From contig UQXT01000101.1 of the NCBI GenBank assembly GCA_900545075.1, positions 1 through 6,952 on the forward strand: a stretch of 6,952 nt of DNA. Reading direction: 5' to 3'. Origin of the DNA: an uncultured Collinsella sp. GTDB taxonomy: Bacteria; Actinomycetota; Coriobacteriia; Coriobacteriales; Coriobacteriaceae. The position numbers and the translations under genes are program-made. The notes under the pieces are model-generated. The model saw only the letters and a program-made list of their open reading frames with translations, was not told the origin of the DNA and made no database searches. Below, piece after piece: positions 1 through 6,493 of the stretch (within the stretch, counting starts at the first letter, position 1; each line of letters starts with the position of its first letter).

Positions 1-58
1 ATCAAAGCGCAGTTAGATATGCGAATGTTTGTTCGTATTTCAAGAGACCAGCGTCGCC

Positions 59-87
59 TGTGGCAAAGGGACTGTCCCTTTGCCACA
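59..87. repeat. REP-like perfect inverted repeat (13-bp stem, 3-nt loop)
   Basis: Positions 59-71 (TGTGGCAAAGGGA) are the exact reverse complement of 75-87, around the loop CTG. The stem starts directly after the TAA stop of the HAD gene, which ends at 88 on the minus strand. Neither strand has a T-run behind the hairpin, so it is not a standard intrinsic terminator, though it could protect the mRNA 3' end. Its core resembles the element at 6671-6690: both read AAAGG, then CTGTCCCTTT. This suggests a dispersed extragenic palindrome family. That it is repeated across the genome is inference. Confidence 0.75.
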
Positions 88-945
88 TTATTCGATGATG
101 GTGCGGGAGTTCTGCTTATGCATAGTGACGAGCATGTGTTTGGGGACGGCGTGGACCATGCAGCTGCCGATGGTCGCGCTCGCGGCGGCCTTGGCCGCGT
201 CACTGCCATTCTTGGTGGCATAGCTGTGACGGAAACGCTTAAGCATGGCGATGTCGTTGCCGCCGTCGCCGTAAACCGCGACCTCGTCCTCGGCAATACC
301 GTAGTAGCCCGCCAGCCAGGCCACGCTCTCGCCCTTGTTGCACGCCACGTCCGTGATCTCGAACATCACCGGATCGAACGGCGCGTTGACCACGCGGTCC
401 GAGCGCTCGGCAAGATAGGCCTTAAGGTCGCGCTCCAGCTCGAGCGAGGTCACGCGGCAGTTGATCTTGCACACATCGTGGCGCAGGATGTCGCCAATCG
501 ACTGATCGAAATACTGCTCCTCGTGATACCCGCCACGCGCGCGCATGCCGCGCATCACGATGCGCTTGATAGGGCTGTCCTTCTTAAAACCCGCCTGGTG
601 CATCTCGAACGAGCCGCTCGAGAACATGCCGTCGGGCGTGGAGCAGTCGAAGCAAATGTCCGGGAACGCCTTGAGCAGCTCCTCGGTAACCTGCGGGTCG
701 ATGGTCCAGGTCTTGAGCACCTCACCATGGCTGTCACGCACGATGGATCCGTTGGAGCAGCAGGCGTCGAGTGCCAGACCTGTGAAGCCATGCTCGCCGA
801 TCGGCAGCGTCGAGCGTCCGGTCGCGGGAACCACATGCAGGCCGGCCTCGGTCAGCTCGCGAATGGCACGGCGAATGGTCCCGTCTGCCTCGTGCAGGGC
901 ATTCAACAGCGTTCCGTCTAAGTCACTCGCAAACATCTTGATCAT
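88..945 (-). CDS. Cof-type HAD-IIB family hydrolase (predicted sugar-phosphate or nucleotide phosphatase)
   Basis: A 285-residue soluble protein with all four haloacid dehalogenase motifs. Motif I is DLDGT (D8 nucleophile, D10 acid/base), motif II is the Thr of ATGRS (T42), motif III is K204 in NKGES, and motif IV is GDGGND (226-231), which binds Mg2+. Roughly residues 80-190 between motifs II and III form the C2-type cap, as in the Cof/YbhA/YidA group. SNG at 64-66 matches the usual NGA/NGS turn. Length is normal for the family. These enzymes dephosphorylate small phosphorylated metabolites; the substrate cannot be read from sequence. The start is ATG at 945, with AGGAG 10 nt upstream. ATG at 951 (two residues longer, 4-nt spacing) is an alternative. 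It lies 58 nt downstream of the PII gene with no terminator seen between, so it may be read through from amt-glnK, but no functional link is evident. Confidence 0.93.
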   Translation of the reverse strand: MIKMFASDLDGTLLNALHEADGTIRRAIRELTEAGLHVVPATGRSTLPIGEHGFTGLALDACCSNGSIVRDSHGEVLKTWTIDPQVTEELLKAFPDICFDCSTPDGMFSSGSFEMHQAGFKKDSPIKRIVMRGMRARGGYHEEQYFDQSIGDILRHDVCKINCRVTSLELERDLKAYLAERSDRVVNAPFDPVMFEITDVACNKGESVAWLAGYYGIAEDEVAVYGDGGNDIAMLKRFRHSYATKNGSDAAKAAASATIGSCMVHAVPKHMLVTMHKQNSRTIIE

Positions 946-1003
946 GGGCATGCCTCTCCTTCGTCTGCACGATATTGTAGACGAGAACGGGCGAAAGATT
1001 GTC

Positions 1004-1342
1004 CTACACCGCGGCGGGGCCGTGTTCGCCGGTACGGATGCGGATGACCTCCTCGACCGGCTCGACCCAAATCTTGCCGTCTCCAACGGCACCGGTGCGA
1101 GCAGCGTTGCAGATAATCTCGACAATGCCGTCGACATGTTCATCGGCACAGATAAGGGTGAACTGTACCTTAGGGATCGTGTTGACAAGCAACTCGTTGC
1201 CGCGCACGTATTCCTTCCAGCCATGCTGCGCGCCGCAGCCCTGCACTTGGTTGATAGTCATACCGCGAACATCGGCAGCAAACAGCGCGTCTTTGAGAAC
1301 CTCAAGCTTCTCGGCACGAACGATCGCCGTAATTTTCTTCAT
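1004..1342 (-). CDS. glnK: PII nitrogen regulatory protein (GlnK/GlnB family)
   Basis: A 112-residue protein that aligns without gaps to E. coli GlnB, a homotrimeric cytosolic sensor of ATP/ADP and 2-oxoglutarate. Visible ligand residues include G37, Q39 and K58, the B-loop T83-G84 to G87-D88-G89-K90, and the C-terminal R101 and R103. T-loop residue R47, which enters the Amt pore in the E. coli AmtB-GlnK complex, is present in YVRG. Residue 51, the Tyr that is uridylylated in E. coli and adenylylated in Corynebacterium, is Leu here, and position 46 is Val; the only T-loop Tyr is Y45. No glnD or glnE lies nearby. The gene starts 49 nt after the amt stop, so the pair is very likely co-transcribed and works as channel plus plug; this pairing is why glnK is preferred over glnB. 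GAGAGG 8 nt before the ATG is the ribosome binding site, and it overlaps a 12-nt palindrome, CTCTTATAAGAG (1354-1365). Confidence 0.96.
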   Translation of the reverse strand: MKKITAIVRAEKLEVLKDALFAADVRGMTINQVQGCGAQHGWKEYVRGNELLVNTIPKVQFTLICADEHVDGIVEIICNAARTGAVGDGKIWVEPVEEVIRIRTGEHGPAAV

Positions 1343-1391
1343 AGTGAATTCCTCTCTTATAAGAGTTGGTCTGACAGAACGTTAGAAACCG

Positions 1392-2669
1392 CTAATCCAG
1401 ACCACTAAACGAAGGATACGCACTTTCGCCGTGCTGACTTGCATCCAAGCCCAGCGCCTCGTCGGCCTCGTCCACACGAAGACTGCCGTGGAACAGCGCC
1501 TTGACCACCGCGGCGATCACCAAATCGAGCACCAGCACAATGACGACCGTCACCACAATGCCCAAGATCTGCGAGATGAGCAGTGACACATCGCCCGTGT
1601 AGAACAGACCGCCCTTACCGGTCCACGAAAGCTCCGGCACGCAGAACAGGCCCGTAAGCACGCCGCCCAAAATTCCGCCGATACCGTGGCAACCAAACGC
1701 ATCGAGTGCATCGTCGTAGCCAAACTTTGTCTTAAGATGGCTGATAGCCAGGTAGCAGACGGGCGATACGATCAGGCCCATGACCAGCGCTGCCCACGGC
1801 TCGACAAAGCCCGCACCCGGCGTGACCACCACAAGGCCCGCAACCAGACCGGTGCTGGCACCCACCAGCGTGGGGCGGCCGGTATGCACGCGCTCGACGG
1901 CAAGCCACGAGACCATGCCCGCCGCGCTGGCCGTCACGGTGTTGAGGATGGCAAGCGCGGCCACGGCGTCGGCCTTAAACTCGCTGCCGCCGTTAAAGCC
2001 AAACCAGCCAAACCAAAGCAGCCCGGCGCCCAACGCCACAAACGGCACGTTATGCGGACGGTAGCTCACCATGCCAAAACCGCGACGACGGCCGAGCATT
2101 AAGCAGAGAATCAGGCCCGTGAGACCGGACGAAATGTGTACCACGTCGCCGCCGGCAAAGTCGAGTGCGCCGATGATGTCGCCGATAAAGGAGCCCTCGC
2201 CGCCCCAGACCATGTGGGCGAGCGGCGCATAGACCACAAGCAGCCAAATGCCCAGGAAGGCCGTCATGGCACCAAACTTAACGCGGCCGGCTAGGCTGCC
2301 CGTGACGATAGCGGCAGTAATCATGGCAAATGCCATCTGAAAGGCGATGTTGATAATCTGAGGATAGACGGCACCGTCCGCGGCATTGCCCTCAGCCGCC
2401 TGCAGCACCTGGTTGAGCACCGGCAGGCACAGCAGCTGGTCAAGGCCTCCAATAAACGGGCTGGAACCGTCGCCGCCGTAGGCCAGCGACCAGCCGGCAA
2501 CAATCCACAGCACACCAACCAGACCAATGGCGCCAAAGCACATAAGCATGGTGTTGATGACATTTTTACGCCTGGACAGGCCGCCATAGAAAAACGCCAG
2601 ACCCGGTGTCATTAAAAACACGAGCATGGTGCAGATGAGCATAAACGTTGTCGATCCCGTATCGTACAT
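1392..2669 (-). CDS. amt: Ammonium channel/transporter Amt
   Basis: A 425-residue Amt/Mep/Rh-family membrane protein with about 11 predicted transmembrane helices, the first near residues 8-29 and the last near 367-395. It moves ammonium across the cytoplasmic membrane. Family marks are FFYGGL near 26-31, the DFAGG signature with D170, the twin pore histidines H178 (in VVH) and H328 (in FGCHG), the Phe-gate equivalent F124, and WFGFN (222-226). The cytoplasmic tail carries the conserved GLD (407-409) and HGE (413-415) elements that couple to PII binding. There is no cleavable signal peptide, which is usual outside enterobacteria. The start is ATG at 2669, preceded by AAGGGAG with 5-nt spacing; an upstream TTG at 2726 has no comparable site. 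The PII gene follows after 49 nt, the classic nitrogen-responsive pair. Here amt comes first, the reverse of glnK-amtB in E. coli. Confidence 0.97.
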   Translation of the reverse strand: MYDTGSTTFMLICTMLVFLMTPGLAFFYGGLSRRKNVINTMLMCFGAIGLVGVLWIVAGWSLAYGGDGSSPFIGGLDQLLCLPVLNQVLQAAEGNAADGAVYPQIINIAFQMAFAMITAAIVTGSLAGRVKFGAMTAFLGIWLLVVYAPLAHMVWGGEGSFIGDIIGALDFAGGDVVHISSGLTGLILCLMLGRRRGFGMVSYRPHNVPFVALGAGLLWFGWFGFNGGSEFKADAVAALAILNTVTASAAGMVSWLAVERVHTGRPTLVGASTGLVAGLVVVTPGAGFVEPWAALVMGLIVSPVCYLAISHLKTKFGYDDALDAFGCHGIGGILGGVLTGLFCVPELSWTGKGGLFYTGDVSLLISQILGIVVTVVIVLVLDLVIAAVVKALFHGSLRVDEADEALGLDASQHGESAYPSFSGLD

Positions 2670-2867
2670 TCGCTCTCCCTTGGTCGCATGAACGTTGTCG
2701 GCGCCCATAATGCGGCCGAGGGGCAACTGGTGTAGACCAGATACGGCGTTGTTAAACGCTGCGTTGTCGAATGGAAACGGTGCCGCAATCTTGGAAACGG
2801 CGCGGCAACGGACGCGAAACGAACGGGAAATACGCGAGCAAGGGAGCCGTGAGCGTGCCCATCCCGG
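2670..2867 (-). promoter_or_regulatory. Probable amt-glnK promoter region with direct repeats
   Basis: This 198-nt gap between the CmpB-like gene and amt most likely holds the amt-glnK promoter. No convincing -35/-10 pair was found. On the minus strand, CCGTTTCCA occurs twice (plus-strand 2772-2780 and 2792-2800), exactly 20 nt apart, about two helical turns, with a degenerate third copy at 2803-2811. An inverted repeat, CTGGT-GTAG-ACCAG, lies at 2727-2740. These are plausible regulator sites, but no match to a known nitrogen regulator box (AmtR, GlnR or NtrC) was recognised. The role is inferred from position. Confidence 0.4.
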
Positions 2868-3887
2868 CTAGCGCCGAAACAGCTCGTGGGCGCGGTCGCG
2901 GAGATTAGTTGCTCGAATGACACCTTCGTAGCGATTGATGCGCAGACGCGGGAAGGCATTGAAAAAGCGCAGGTCACGACGACTGAGTGACACGCTCGGT
3001 ACCGGACGGCTCATGCGCTTACCGGCAAGGCGACGGCTGAGCGACGGACGCGGCATGCTCGGCGCGGCATCGGCCACGCGGCGGGCAGCGAGCGCCAGGC
3101 CGCGAGCACCATCCGAGATAAACGTCGGCATCGAAGCCTTCTCGCGCAGGGCATCGAGCGTCGCGTCGCCCAGCTCCGCCAGCCACGCGTTAACGGCACG
3201 GCTGCGGATGTGCGTCTGTGCCACCGAGTCGATCGCCGAATCGGGAATACGTTCGAGCATGGAGTCTGACGCATCGGCAAGCGACTCATTGATGCGGTCG
3301 GCAAGGTCGGCCCGGACGCGCTCCAACTGATCGGACAGACGCCGCCAGCTCGCCAACGAGCACACCGCGTCGACCATCATCGCGACCGCGACGATAAAGG
3401 CGGACAGCCGCACAATCAGCACCGGCAGATGGGCAAGCAGGCCCAACACCGCCGGCTCCACCACGCGACAAATGCACAACGCACCCAGGCCAAACGCGCA
3501 TGCCCAGTACAGACAGATGCGTCCGTGCAGGTTAAACGGCAGGTGCGAATAGTCCCAAAAGCGAGCGCCTGTTGTTTTTTCCAGCAGCACGCCCACGCTG
3601 TACTCAATCACGCTGCATACGAGCGCTGCAGCGACAAACTGGCTCGACGCGTCAGGAATTCCGCGCAACAGCAGCCAGCAGGCAATGCCGCCCGCGCCAT
3701 AGATGGGGCAACACGGTCCCAGCAAAAAGCCGCTGTTGGCAAAGCGTCCGTGGTTGAGCATGGCGCAGACCGTCGATTCCCATGCCCAGCCGCAAAACCC
3801 GTAGAAGGCGAACGAGAGCACCAGTGCCGAAAGCGGACAGGCGGCAAGCGTCGCGCCGTCAAATGCCATGTCGATCGCGGTCCCCAC
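2868..3887 (-). CDS. Putative CmpB-type ABC transporter permease-like membrane protein (PF06541 family)
   Basis: A 339-residue protein. The N-terminal half (about 15-178) is membrane-embedded, with roughly five or six hydrophobic segments. It carries the family marks GWAWES (33-38), GRFANSGFLLGP followed by PIYG (47-64), and FWDYSHLPFNLHGRICL (110-126). The family is labelled a putative ABC transporter type IV permease, but no ATPase or binding-protein gene is nearby and the function is not established. Residues 180-339 form a long, soluble, Arg-rich tail with a likely helical or coiled stretch near 182-212. The start is GTG at 3887, only 3 nt after the stop of the HD gene; its GGAGAGGG ribosome binding site lies inside that gene's last codons, so translation is probably coupled. 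An internal ATG (residue 7, 3869) has a poorer site. The family call is confident; the transport role is not. Confidence 0.85.
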   Translation of the reverse strand: MGTAIDMAFDGATLAACPLSALVLSFAFYGFCGWAWESTVCAMLNHGRFANSGFLLGPCCPIYGAGGIACWLLLRGIPDASSQFVAAALVCSVIEYSVGVLLEKTTGARFWDYSHLPFNLHGRICLYWACAFGLGALCICRVVEPAVLGLLAHLPVLIVRLSAFIVAVAMMVDAVCSLASWRRLSDQLERVRADLADRINESLADASDSMLERIPDSAIDSVAQTHIRSRAVNAWLAELGDATLDALREKASMPTFISDGARGLALAARRVADAAPSMPRPSLSRRLAGKRMSRPVPSVSLSRRDLRFFNAFPRLRINRYEGVIRATNLRDRAHELFRR

Positions 3888-3890
3888 CGT

Positions 3891-4427
3891 CTACCCTCTC
3901 CTCTTTTCACTCGAATCTTTGCTCGCGCCATCATCCGCCTCGTCCTTGCGCGGCAGACGGCCGGCGACCGTCTCGCGCAGAGCACACCATTTATCCGCCA
4001 GACACACAATCCATGCCTCACGACACGTCGGCGGCATCGGTACCAGCGGAAACATATGGCGCGCGATGATATTCCGCTCGCGCGGCGTCAGCTCAAAATC
4101 CTCTTCGGCACGCGCCAGAGCAAAAAATGGATGCCGGAATCCGTGCAGTCGATGGCTCGGGTCGGGGTCGTGCCAATCGTAGAGAAAGTAATCGTGTAAC
4201 AGGGCTCCGCGCAGCAGCGAGGCACGGTCGACCGAAATGCCAGCACGGCCCAAGCGCTCGGCAAAGGACAGGCTCGCCCGCGCTACCGAAGTCACATGTG
4301 CATAGACCGTCACGTCACCATGCTGGATAAACTCGTGCGTCAGGTCCAAGCGGCCTGCCTGGGCCAGCTGGCGGGCGGCATCGTCGACCTCGCGCGCGAT
4401 TTTCTCGGCACGAACGGCACTGGACAT
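3891..4427 (-). CDS. HD-domain metal-dependent phosphohydrolase
   Basis: A 178-residue soluble protein of the HD superfamily, whose members use divalent metals to hydrolyse phosphate esters, often of nucleotides. The metal-ligand pattern is visible: H44 (YAHV), the HD dyad H78-D79 in LLHDYFLYDWH, and D145 in LADKWCA. H124 in ARHMFPL and the HGFRHP stretch (95-100) are further conserved-looking histidines. The last 20 residues are charged and probably disordered. No second domain is present, and the substrate is unknown. The start is ATG at 4427, preceded by AAGGAGG at close spacing; a GTG at 4472 would add 15 residues but lacks such a site. It is the first gene of the minus-strand block and is coupled to the CmpB-like membrane protein behind it, suggesting a shared process at the membrane, which is inference. 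Confidence 0.88.
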   Translation of the reverse strand: MSSAVRAEKIAREVDDAARQLAQAGRLDLTHEFIQHGDVTVYAHVTSVARASLSFAERLGRAGISVDRASLLRGALLHDYFLYDWHDPDPSHRLHGFRHPFFALARAEEDFELTPRERNIIARHMFPLVPMPPTCREAWIVCLADKWCALRETVAGRLPRKDEADDGASKDSSEKRRG

Positions 4428-4655
4428 GCTGCCTCCTTCCAGCGGCTCACGGCGGCAAACCACGGACTGCACGCATTGAATTAAATCATCATCGAATTTA
4501 CTAGTATGGCATCGGACAAAACGTTTTGCCCCGCCAGTTGGCGAATTACCGCGCCGCCGTCACATATCAAACGCCAAAATGTGCGAGACTGTTTTGTGCA
4601 ATTGTGCCGGCCGAGGGAGCGCCGGCGCTCGATTCGCATGGAGTAACCCACAACG
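4428..4655. promoter_or_regulatory. Divergent promoter region between the HD gene and the DXS-like gene
   Basis: This 228-nt region must hold promoters for both directions. An AT-rich patch (about 4474-4507) stands out in GC-rich surroundings and contains TTTAAT on the minus strand (4480-4485), a possible -10 for the HD gene; no good -35 was found. Two palindromes lie next to each other in the centre: CAAAACGTTTTG (4517-4528, perfect) and CGCCAGTTGGCG (4532-4543, 5-bp arms). They could be operators. For the plus-strand gene, a GGAG at 4640-4643 lies 12 nt from the ATG, a long spacing. Promoter elements for that gene were not resolved. Confidence 0.45.
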
Positions 4656-6437
4656 ATGCTGCTTACGCAAACGACAACGCCCGAGGACGTCAAGGCTCTC
4701 GACCGCGCCGAGCTTCCGCTGCTCTGCGGCGAGATTCGCCACGCCATCCTCGAAAGCTCCGCCGCTGTCGGCGGACACGTTGCCCCCAACCTGGGCGTCG
4801 TTGAGCTCACGGTCGCGCTCCATCGCGTGTTTAACTCCCCCACCGACAAAATTGTCTTTGACGTGTCGCACCAGACCTACGCCCACAAGGCGCTGACTGG
4901 GCGCGCGTACACTTATATCGATCCGGAGCGTTATGGTGAGGCTTCTGGCTTTGCCAATCCCGACGAGTCCGAGCACGACCTGTTTGCCATGGGGCATACC
5001 TCGACCTCGGTGAGCTTGGGCTGCGGCCTTGCCCACGCGCGCGACCTGGCGGGTGACACGTATAACGTCATTACCGTTATTGGCGACGGTTCGCTTTCGG
5101 GCGGCCTGGCGTTTGAGGGCTTTAACAATGCCGCCGAGCTCGACAGCAACTTGATCGTTATCGTCAACGATAACGACCAGTCCATTGCCGAAAACCACGG
5201 TGGCCTCTATCGCAATCTGGCCGAGCTGCGCGCCAGCAACGGCACCTGTGAGCGCAACGTTTTCCGCGCGCTGGGGCTCGACTATCGCTACCTGGACGCC
5301 GGTAACGACGTGTTGGCCCTCGTCGACGCGCTGCAGGAACTGCACAATATCGATCATCCCATCGTGCTGCACGTCTCCACTGCCAAGGGCAAGGGCTTTG
5401 AGCCAGCCCAGAACGACCCCGAGCGCTGGCATCATGTGGGGCCCTTCGACATGGCGACCGGCCGCAAGCTCCGCCCGGGCCATCCGAGCGAGCCCGCACC
5501 GCGCACCTATGCCGATATTACGGGCGAGGCGCTCAGTGCCGTCATCGAGCGCGATCCGCAGGTCGTGGGCATCACGGCCGCCACGCCCTACATCATGGGC
5601 TTTACACCCAAGCTTCGCGCTGCCGCCGGCAAACAGTTCGTCGATGTGGGCATTGCCGAGGAGCACGCCGTAACCTTTGCCACCGCGCTTGCGCGCTCGG
5701 GCGCCAAGCCAGTCTTTGGTGTGTATGGCACGTTTTTGCAGCGCGCCTACGATGAGCTGTGGCACGACCTGTGCCTCAACGACGCCCCCGCAACCATCCT
5801 GGTGTTTGGCGCGTCGATCTTTGGCACCACGTCCGAGACGCACCTTTCGTTCTTTGATATTTCCATGCTGGGCGGACTTCCCAACATGCGCTACCTAGCA
5901 CCGGTCAGCATGGAGGAATACCTGTCCATGCTGAGCTGGTCGCTCGGCCACCGCGAGCATCCCGTGGCGATCCGCGTACCGGGCATCGGCCTGGCAAGCC
6001 GTCCCGATCTTGCACCCGCCGAGGGCGCCGATTACAGCGCCGTTCGCTACAACGTGGTGCGCCAGGGTCGCGACGTTGCCGTGCTCGCGCTTGGCGATTT
6101 CTTTGAGCTGGGCGAGCGCGTGGCAAACCGTCTGGCTGCCGAGTACGGTATCGAGGCCACGCTCGTCAACCCGCGCTTTGCAACCGAGCTCGACCACGAG
6201 TTCCTCGACAGCCTTGCCGCCGAGCATCGCGTTGTCGTCACCCTCGAGGACGGCATCTTGGACGGTGGCTGGGGCGAGCGCGTGGCATGTTATCTGGCAT
6301 GCACGCCGTTGCGCACGCGCACCTTCGGCATCGCCAAGGGCTTCCCCGACCGTTACGACCCCAACGAGCTGCTCGCCCAGAACGGCATGACGGTCGAGAA
6401 CATGGCCGCCGAAGCCGTAAGGCTACTCAACGAGTAA
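4656..6437 (+). CDS. DXS-family (1-deoxy-D-xylulose-5-phosphate synthase-like) thiamine-diphosphate enzyme, divergent paralogue
   Basis: A 593-residue, three-domain transketolase-type enzyme. The thiamine-diphosphate domain (about 20-270) has H41 (E. coli H49), SHQTYAHK (71-78), GHTSTS (113-118) and the cofactor motif GDGS (143-146) to N171. The pyrimidine-binding domain (about 285-445) has the catalytic Glu E335 in IAEEHAVTF, Y357 and R363. A C-terminal domain follows. From E335 to residue 445 it aligns without gaps to E. coli DXS at a constant offset of 35. On that alignment R420, D427 and R478 are G385, T392 and G443, while H431 is kept as H396. The usual GPVDGH reads LDAGND, so H299 becomes N217. 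The linker before it is about 30 residues shorter, which accounts for much of the shortfall from the usual 620-640. True DXS joins pyruvate to glyceraldehyde 3-phosphate for isoprenoid and thiamine synthesis; the substitutions make that doubtful here. It stands alone with its own terminator. Confidence 0.9.
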   Translation: MLLTQTTTPEDVKALDRAELPLLCGEIRHAILESSAAVGGHVAPNLGVVELTVALHRVFNSPTDKIVFDVSHQTYAHKALTGRAYTYIDPERYGEASGFANPDESEHDLFAMGHTSTSVSLGCGLAHARDLAGDTYNVITVIGDGSLSGGLAFEGFNNAAELDSNLIVIVNDNDQSIAENHGGLYRNLAELRASNGTCERNVFRALGLDYRYLDAGNDVLALVDALQELHNIDHPIVLHVSTAKGKGFEPAQNDPERWHHVGPFDMATGRKLRPGHPSEPAPRTYADITGEALSAVIERDPQVVGITAATPYIMGFTPKLRAAAGKQFVDVGIAEEHAVTFATALARSGAKPVFGVYGTFLQRAYDELWHDLCLNDAPATILVFGASIFGTTSETHLSFFDISMLGGLPNMRYLAPVSMEEYLSMLSWSLGHREHPVAIRVPGIGLASRPDLAPAEGADYSAVRYNVVRQGRDVAVLALGDFFELGERVANRLAAEYGIEATLVNPRFATELDHEFLDSLAAEHRVVVTLEDGILDGGWGERVACYLACTPLRTRTFGIAKGFPDRYDPNELLAQNGMTVENMAAEAVRLLNE

Positions 6438-6480
6438 AAAACCTCCGCAAGGGAAGCACCCCTGCGGAGGTTTTTGTTTT
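6436..6480 (+). terminator. Intrinsic terminator of the DXS-like gene
   Basis: CCTCCGCA (6442-6449) pairs with TGCGGAGG (6463-6470). After one A-C mismatch, GGG (6451-6453) pairs with CCC (6459-6461) around the loop AAGCA. The stem is followed by TTTTTGTTTT (6471-6480) and preceded by an A-run that overlaps the stop codon, so it could also work on the opposite strand. Confidence 0.93.
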
Positions 6481-6493
6481 CGCGGCGCGATTA

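Noticed and set aside
19..921. 300-codon plus-strand open frame
   Set aside because: It lies opposite the HAD gene, which has all four catalytic motifs. The translation is His/Arg/Ala-rich, with no family resemblance; long antisense frames are common in GC-rich DNA.
961..984. Inverted repeat TCGTCT/AGACGA between glnK and the HAD gene as a terminator
   Set aside because: The stem is only 6 bp, with a 12-nt loop and no T-run on either strand.
545..1408. 287-codon plus-strand open frame across the HAD and PII genes
   Set aside because: It crosses two genes of clear family on the other strand and shows no protein-like conservation.
3429..4199. 256-codon plus-strand open frame across the HD and CmpB-like genes
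   Set aside because: It is antisense to two motif-bearing genes; the composition is basic and unlike a real protein.
4638..4646. Mini-ORF ATG-GAG-TAA before the DXS-like start
   Set aside because: A two-codon frame in a leader is expected by chance. Its GGAG is more simply read as a weakly spaced ribosome binding site for the ATG at 4656.
4560..5843. 427-codon minus-strand open frame
   Set aside because: It is antisense to the well-supported DXS-like gene, with no motifs of its own and no ribosome binding site of note.
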